Shown here piece after piece: positions 4,311-7,912 of a stretch of 7,912 bases of DNA. The stretch comes from an uncultured Clostridia bacterium (GTDB lineage Bacteria > Bacillota > Clostridia > Oscillospirales > Acutalibacteraceae). Below the pieces are notes generated by a model that worked only from the letters and a program-made list of their open reading frames with translations, was not told where the DNA came from and did not search any database. The translations under genes and the position numbers were made by a program. The stretch's first letter is position 1. Each line of letters begins with the position of its first letter. The stretch lies in NCBI GenBank assembly GCA_947168785.1, contig CAMVNL010000088.1:1-7912 (forward strand), given 5' to 3'.

Positions 4311-6338
4311 TTATGCCGCCTTGCGGATCAGCAGGACGTAATCCGTATCGTCGGGACGGACGCCCGCAAACCAGGTGCCGACGACGGAGGCGGTGAAGTC
4401 GCCGCTCTCGCCGTATTCGCCGGTGATGGGGTTGAACCACTGATAGGTGTATTTGCCGCAGGGAGCGAGGCTGCCCACGGTGCCCGTCATGATGCCGCCG
4501 TTCTTTTCGGTGTTGAGGCGTTCCGCAACGGAACCATCGGTGTAGGAGTAGAAGTACAGCACCATTTCCGTATTGTTCCGGTTGCTGGCGCAGTAGGCGT
4601 AGACGTTGGAGGCGGGCACGAAGTAGGCCCAGTTGTTGAAGCGCGGGATCAGGTTGTACCATTCCAGCTCTTCCATAAAGGAACGCATATATCCCATCTG
4701 ATAGGAGGAGGGATATTCCAGCGCGTCCTGCCAGGTGGCCGCCTGCTTTTCTTCGGGGGTGATCAGATCCACGCCGTCGTCGGAGGGGATATCCTTCTGG
4801 AAACCGTTCTGATACGCCCACGTGGGCTGACCGCCCCAGGAGCAGCCGTAAAGGCCCGTGAGATAGGAGGCCCACGCCTGCGCCCGCGCGCCGAAGTTCT
4901 TGGTCCAGAGATAGCAATACAGGCCCTCAAAATTGACGACCGGCTTGCCCTGACCGTTATACCAATAGTCGCGCGCGGACATATAGTCGTCGCGCTTGGT
5001 CAGGTGCGGATGCCACTGGGAGGCGTACATGGTGTGCGCCTTGACGCTTCTGAAGGCGGAGGGCTGCGCGCCGGGATACCAGATCATGTTCACTTCGCCG
5101 GTGCCGAGGCCGTTACCGTAGGCCACGGTGTCGCCGGTGCTCTCCTGATGGGCGGTGACGGGATGATCGTAGGGATCGTATTTGTTCAGGTATTCCGCCA
5201 GATACTTATAGGGATTGTTGACGGCGTTCCATTCGGAATTTTCGTTCTGATACGGGTCGTTGTCGCACTCCTGGCCCAGCGTCCAGATGGTGGGATAGGC
5301 GCTGTAACGCGCGATCCAATAGCGGGCGAGCTTTTCCAGATAGGCTTTTGCTTCATCTGAAAGGTCGGGCATGGTGACCAGCTTGGTGCCCAGCATGCCC
5401 TTGAGCTTCGGCTCGGTCCAGCCGCCGTGGGAGCGGATCAGCGGAGACATGCCGGACAGCGGCCAGAAATATTCGGTGTTGGCGTGGGTCAGACCGGATT
5501 CGGCAATGATCTTGAAATGCGTGTCAATGTGCTGGAAGCCTTCCATGTCGGCGTCGTCCACGCCGTCGATGATGTTGGCCTTGTAAGAACCGGGCTGGCT
5601 CTGCCAGACGGTGAAGCCCTGCGACACGCGCTTGTCGCAGATCGTCTGCACCATATCATAGGATTCGTCGCCCAACTGCCAGTGGGTGTCGCCGAGATAA
5701 TAGAAGGGCGTGCCGTCATCGTAGGTCAGGTATTTTTCACCGTAGCGGGTGGTGACAAAGCCGTGCTGATAGACCGCCAGGCCGCCGCTGTATTCGGCGC
5801 AGTCCACCTGGGCCGTTCTGCCGTGCAGGGCCGCGTTGGTTTCATCGGAGCAGACGGTTTTGCACTGCCATTCCCCCGCCGCCGGGCAGACGAAGCGCGC
5901 CCGCCAGGTGTTGCCGCCGTCCCAGAAGCAGGGAATGGTGTAAAGTCGGCCGTTGCCGTACAGCTGCAGGTCCAGCGTCACGTCGTTGAAGGGATCGGCG
6001 TAGGTCTTGTCGCTTTCAAAGGACAGCTCCACCGCCCGCCAGGTTTCGGCGGTCAGGGTCTGCTCCGCCTCGCCGTCAAACAGGGCGGCGTCCCTCGCCT
6101 GCCCCGCCGCGGACCGGGCCTTGGCGTGGTGGATGCGGGATTCGTCGGTAAAGGTGACGAGCTTCAGCAGACGCCCCAGCAGACTGCCGAGGGCGCCACC
6201 CGCCCGTTCAAGGCTGAGGACCGCTGCGGTGGGTTCGTCCGCCGCGCCGGCAGAGGCCGCCGAGGCAAAGGGCATGGCCGCGGACAGCAGCAGCACGGCG
6301 GACAGCAGCAGCGCCGCCTTGCGTTTCAGTTTCATCAT
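4311..6338 (-). CDS. Secreted DUF5060/DUF4038 apiosidase-like (GH140-type) glycoside hydrolase
   Basis: This is a 675-residue exported enzyme, expected to cleave a glycosidic bond in a branched polysaccharide or glycan. The start at 6338 is set by GGAGG (6346-6350) seven bases upstream and by the signal peptide it exposes (residues 1-27; KLKRK, a Leu/Ala core, then ASA). Residues 30-95 are a non-conserved stretch including an amphipathic segment (GGALGSLLGRLLKLV). A DUF5060-type beta-sandwich follows (about 100-180; VELSFESDKTYADPFNDV, FVCPAAGEW). The DUF4038/apiosidase-like TIM barrel spans about 193-500, with YLGDTHWQL (214-222), WTLGQECDNDP (352-362), HQEST (397-401) and VVNFEGLY (467-474). 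E357 and E471 are the best candidates for acid/base and nucleophile. The C-terminal part (about 575-673) is a beta-domain, as in family members. Known GH140 enzymes remove apiose from pectin rhamnogalacturonan II, but DUF4038 proteins are diverse, so the substrate is open. It lies 77 bases after the GH38 gene and is probably co-transcribed with it. Confidence 0.85.
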   Translation of the reverse strand: MMKLKRKAALLLSAVLLLSAAMPFASAASAGAADEPTAAVLSLERAGGALGSLLGRLLKLVTFTDESRIHHAKARSAAGQARDAALFDGEAEQTLTAETWRAVELSFESDKTYADPFNDVTLDLQLYGNGRLYTIPCFWDGGNTWRARFVCPAAGEWQCKTVCSDETNAALHGRTAQVDCAEYSGGLAVYQHGFVTTRYGEKYLTYDDGTPFYYLGDTHWQLGDESYDMVQTICDKRVSQGFTVWQSQPGSYKANIIDGVDDADMEGFQHIDTHFKIIAESGLTHANTEYFWPLSGMSPLIRSHGGWTEPKLKGMLGTKLVTMPDLSDEAKAYLEKLARYWIARYSAYPTIWTLGQECDNDPYQNENSEWNAVNNPYKYLAEYLNKYDPYDHPVTAHQESTGDTVAYGNGLGTGEVNMIWYPGAQPSAFRSVKAHTMYASQWHPHLTKRDDYMSARDYWYNGQGKPVVNFEGLYCYLWTKNFGARAQAWASYLTGLYGCSWGGQPTWAYQNGFQKDIPSDDGVDLITPEEKQAATWQDALEYPSSYQMGYMRSFMEELEWYNLIPRFNNWAYFVPASNVYAYCASNRNNTEMVLYFYSYTDGSVAERLNTEKNGGIMTGTVGSLAPCGKYTYQWFNPITGEYGESGDFTASVVGTWFAGVRPDDTDYVLLIRKAA

Positions 6339-6355
6339 CGTATATCCTCCATTCG

Positions 6356-6373
6356 GAGTCGTCGCTCCGACTC
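6356..6373 (-). promoter_or_regulatory. Small stem-loop just upstream of the GH140-like ribosome site
   Basis: GAGTCG (6356-6361) and CGACTC (6368-6373) form a perfect 6-base-pair stem with a 6-base loop. It ends 5 bases before the GGAGG ribosome site on the minus-strand mRNA. It could affect translation or mRNA stability of the second gene in the pair. The repeat is seen; the function is inferred. Confidence 0.35.
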
Positions 6374-6386
6374 GTTTTCCCGGGGC

Positions 6387-6400
6387 AGCAGACGTCTGCT
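6387..6400. promoter_or_regulatory. 14-base perfect palindrome between the two glycosidase genes
   Basis: AGCAGACGTCTGCT reads the same on both strands. It lies 16 bases after the GH38 stop and about 50 bases before the GH140-like start. A central CG inside a palindrome is typical of LacI-family sugar-regulator operators. I see no convincing minus-strand -10/-35 pair beside it, so an operator there is uncertain. It is unlikely to be a terminator because no T-run follows. Confidence 0.4.
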
Positions 6401-6415
6401 TTACCGTTTCATCCC

Positions 6416-7912
6416 TTATTCGCCTCTCGCGCATTTGACCGTGATGATCTGGAAAGGACGGAAGGTCAGGCGGAGGGCGCCGTCCTCCGCCGTCAGCGTC
6501 TCCTGAACGTCCTCCAGAAAATCGGTCCGCTCAACGGCGGAGACCGGTACGCCGAAGCGGACCGTGGCGGCGGTTTTCGTGCCCTCGCTCTCATAGAGGC
6601 GCAGCACGAAGGCGTCGCTGCCGTCCTCCGCGGGCTTGACCGCCTCCGCAATCACGTTGGGCGCGTCGATGACGGCAATGGGGGCGATTCCCGCCCTGCC
6701 CGCCGCCGTAAACGCCGGCACGTTCAGTTCATAGGCGGGCTGCACCACCGAGGCCGCCCGGAAGCCGCCCTGATGCGGCAGCAGCGAATAGGTCATTTCA
6801 TGGTCGCCCGCGTCGCCGGTGTAATCCGGATGGGTGCCGCCCCGGTGCAGGGAGAGCCGCAGATCGCAGCCCAGCACCGTGATACCGTATTTGCAGTCGT
6901 TGAGCACCGCCGCGCCGAAGCCGGGCTCGCTCACGTCGGTGAAATTGCGGTTGCAGACCTCGTATTTGGCCAGCTCAAGGCTGCTGTTGGCCGTGGTGGG
7001 CCGTTGGATGGAGCCGAACTGGATCTCGCTGCGGGCCGTGGCGGCGCAGATATCCAGATCGAACCCGACCTTCAGCAGGCGGTGGGGGCTGTTCCAATGC
7101 ACCAGCGTGTGGAAATCCACCCGGGGAGAATCCGCATAGCAGACCAGATCCTGAGTGACCGTGGTGCCGTTTTCGATCTCATACACGCTGCGCAGGCGGA
7201 TCTCCGCCGCGCCGTCGGTGACAAGGGCGCGGCCCCGGAACCCGGCCACCGGGGCCAGGTTTTCCACCACGTCGTGGTCGATATCCCAGTTGTCGTAGGT
7301 CAGGGGGACGTCCTCGCCGAAGAGCAGAACGTTCAGCGGCGCACCGCCGGGCTTGCGCAGCTCCCTGCCGGCAGCAAGGTCGAAAAAGGAGGCGATATAG
7401 CCGTTTTCGTCAAAGGCGATCTCGGCAAAAGGGGTGGTCAGCTTCTGCCCGTCGTAGCGGAAGACCGACGGCGCAGCCAGAGGCGTATCGCCCAGCGCCA
7501 CGAAGGCGGAGCCGAAGCCCGGCAGCTTCACGCCGCCCACGGCCAGCACCTCCCTGCCGCACACGTCCACGTAACGCTGGGAGGGATAGTCCTCCGCGTA
7601 GCCCTGCGCTTCGATCACCGCCGCGTCGGACCGGGGGAAGGACAGGGTGTTGAACAGGGTCACGCCGTCGGCGGGGGCCGTCAGCCCCTCCGCGAAGCGC
7701 TTCGCCTGGGTCTGATAATTGGCCAGCACCTCGTCCATCTCCCGGTGGAACACGTCGTACACCGGCTTGATGGAGGTGCCGGGGAGGATGTCGTGGAACT
7801 GGTTCTTCAGCTGGGTCTTCAGCCATTTGTCCGCTTCGGGCAGGGCGGGCTTGCCCGACAGCACGTTGAAATATTCCATATCCCGCAGGGCGTATTCCGC
7901 CTTGCGGTTTTT
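6416..7912 (-). CDS. GH38 alpha-mannosidase, C-terminal half (5' end outside window)
   Basis: The 498 visible residues are the middle and C-terminal domains of a family 38 alpha-mannosidase, which hydrolyses terminal alpha-mannose. The frame is open to the right edge, where it reads KNRKAEYALRDMEYF, the helical middle domain. KNQFHDILPGTSI (visible residues 36-48) is the bacterial version of the QHHD motif. Its His (H40) corresponds to the fourth zinc ligand known from Golgi mannosidase II. The beta-rich GH38 C-terminal domain follows, with LFNTLSFPR (86-94), VHWNSPHRLLK (271-281), FGSIQRPT (299-306), DVSEPGFG (326-333), VLNDCKYG (336-343) and LRLSLHRG (351-358). FRPFQIITVKCARGE closes the protein in the usual way, so the 3' end is intact. 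The catalytic Asp and the other zinc ligands lie beyond the edge. No secretion signal can be judged. It is probably the upstream gene of a unit with the GH140-like enzyme, which it precedes by 77 bases. Confidence 0.92.
   Translation of the reverse strand, partial: KNRKAEYALRDMEYFNVLSGKPALPEADKWLKTQLKNQFHDILPGTSIKPVYDVFHREMDEVLANYQTQAKRFAEGLTAPADGVTLFNTLSFPRSDAAVIEAQGYAEDYPSQRYVDVCGREVLAVGGVKLPGFGSAFVALGDTPLAAPSVFRYDGQKLTTPFAEIAFDENGYIASFFDLAAGRELRKPGGAPLNVLLFGEDVPLTYDNWDIDHDVVENLAPVAGFRGRALVTDGAAEIRLRSVYEIENGTTVTQDLVCYADSPRVDFHTLVHWNSPHRLLKVGFDLDICAATARSEIQFGSIQRPTTANSSLELAKYEVCNRNFTDVSEPGFGAAVLNDCKYGITVLGCDLRLSLHRGGTHPDYTGDAGDHEMTYSLLPHQGGFRAASVVQPAYELNVPAFTAAGRAGIAPIAVIDAPNVIAEAVKPAEDGSDAFVLRLYESEGTKTAATVRFGVPVSAVERTDFLEDVQETLTAEDGALRLTFRPFQIITVKCARGE

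Noticed and set aside
4042..4917. Minus-strand open frame of 291 codons in another frame of the GH140-like gene
   Set aside because: It runs through the terminator and into the convergent hydrolase gene, and is Arg/Leu/Gly-rich shadow sequence.
4245..5360. Plus-strand open frame of 371 codons overlapping the hydrolase stop and opposite the GH140-like gene
   Set aside because: It starts at the last base of the hydrolase stop, crosses the terminator stem and lies antisense to conserved glycosidase motifs. Its composition is that of a GC-driven shadow.
6339..6434. Alternative upstream start of the GH140-like gene, overlapping the GH38 end by 19 bases
   Set aside because: It would place 32 polar, Arg-rich residues before the signal peptide and lacks a good ribosome site, whereas GGAGG lies seven bases before the ATG at 6338.
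5427..6506. Plus-strand open frame of 359 codons across both glycosidase genes
   Set aside because: It is antisense to the GH140-like gene and the end of GH38, has no ribosome site, and consists of Gly/Val/Arg-rich sequence without domain features.

Overview
The window is about 60% GC and tightly coded. It looks like a strictly anaerobic, Gram-positive gut bacterium of the Clostridia (Oscillospiraceae/Ruminococcaceae-like). This is inferred from protein style rather than a marker gene: an oxygen-sensitive anaerobic sulfatase-maturase, Gram-positive type signal peptides, strong AAGGAGG-like ribosome sites, near-consensus sigma-A promoters, and secreted polysaccharide-type enzymes.

Layout, left to right. 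(1) Positions 1-76 hold the 5' end of an unrecognised minus-strand gene, with its own perfect-consensus promoter at 167-195. (2) Positions 302-1375 (minus) encode an anaerobic sulfatase-maturating radical SAM enzyme with all three 4Fe-4S cluster motifs intact. (3) Diverging from it, 1596-2567 (plus) encodes a zinc-ribbon, single-pass membrane protein with an extracytoplasmic beta-rich domain. (4) Positions 2671-4245 (plus) encode a secreted alpha/beta-hydrolase-like protein, driven by a perfect consensus promoter. Its nucleophile-elbow position appears to be Cys rather than Ser, and it ends in a tandem amphipathic heptad repeat. (5) A long bidirectional terminator at 4269-4304 separates it from a convergent minus-strand pair. 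(6) Positions 4311-6338 (minus) encode a secreted DUF5060/DUF4038 (apiosidase-like, GH140-type) glycosidase. (7) Positions 6416-7912 (minus, 5' end outside the window) encode the C-terminal half of a GH38 alpha-mannosidase, which is probably co-transcribed with the gene in (6).

How they may work together (inference): the GH38 and GH140-like enzymes form a small glycan-degrading unit, with the GH140-like protein exported and the mannosidase probably acting on imported oligosaccharides. The anaerobic sulfatase-maturase would activate a sulfatase used on sulfated host or plant glycans, but no sulfatase lies in the window. The zinc-ribbon protein and the hydrolase have no evident pathway link; they could act in envelope sensing and lipid or ester hydrolysis at the cell surface. 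No tRNA, rRNA, CRISPR array, insertion sequence or phage gene was seen. No stretch over 300 bases lacks a gene.
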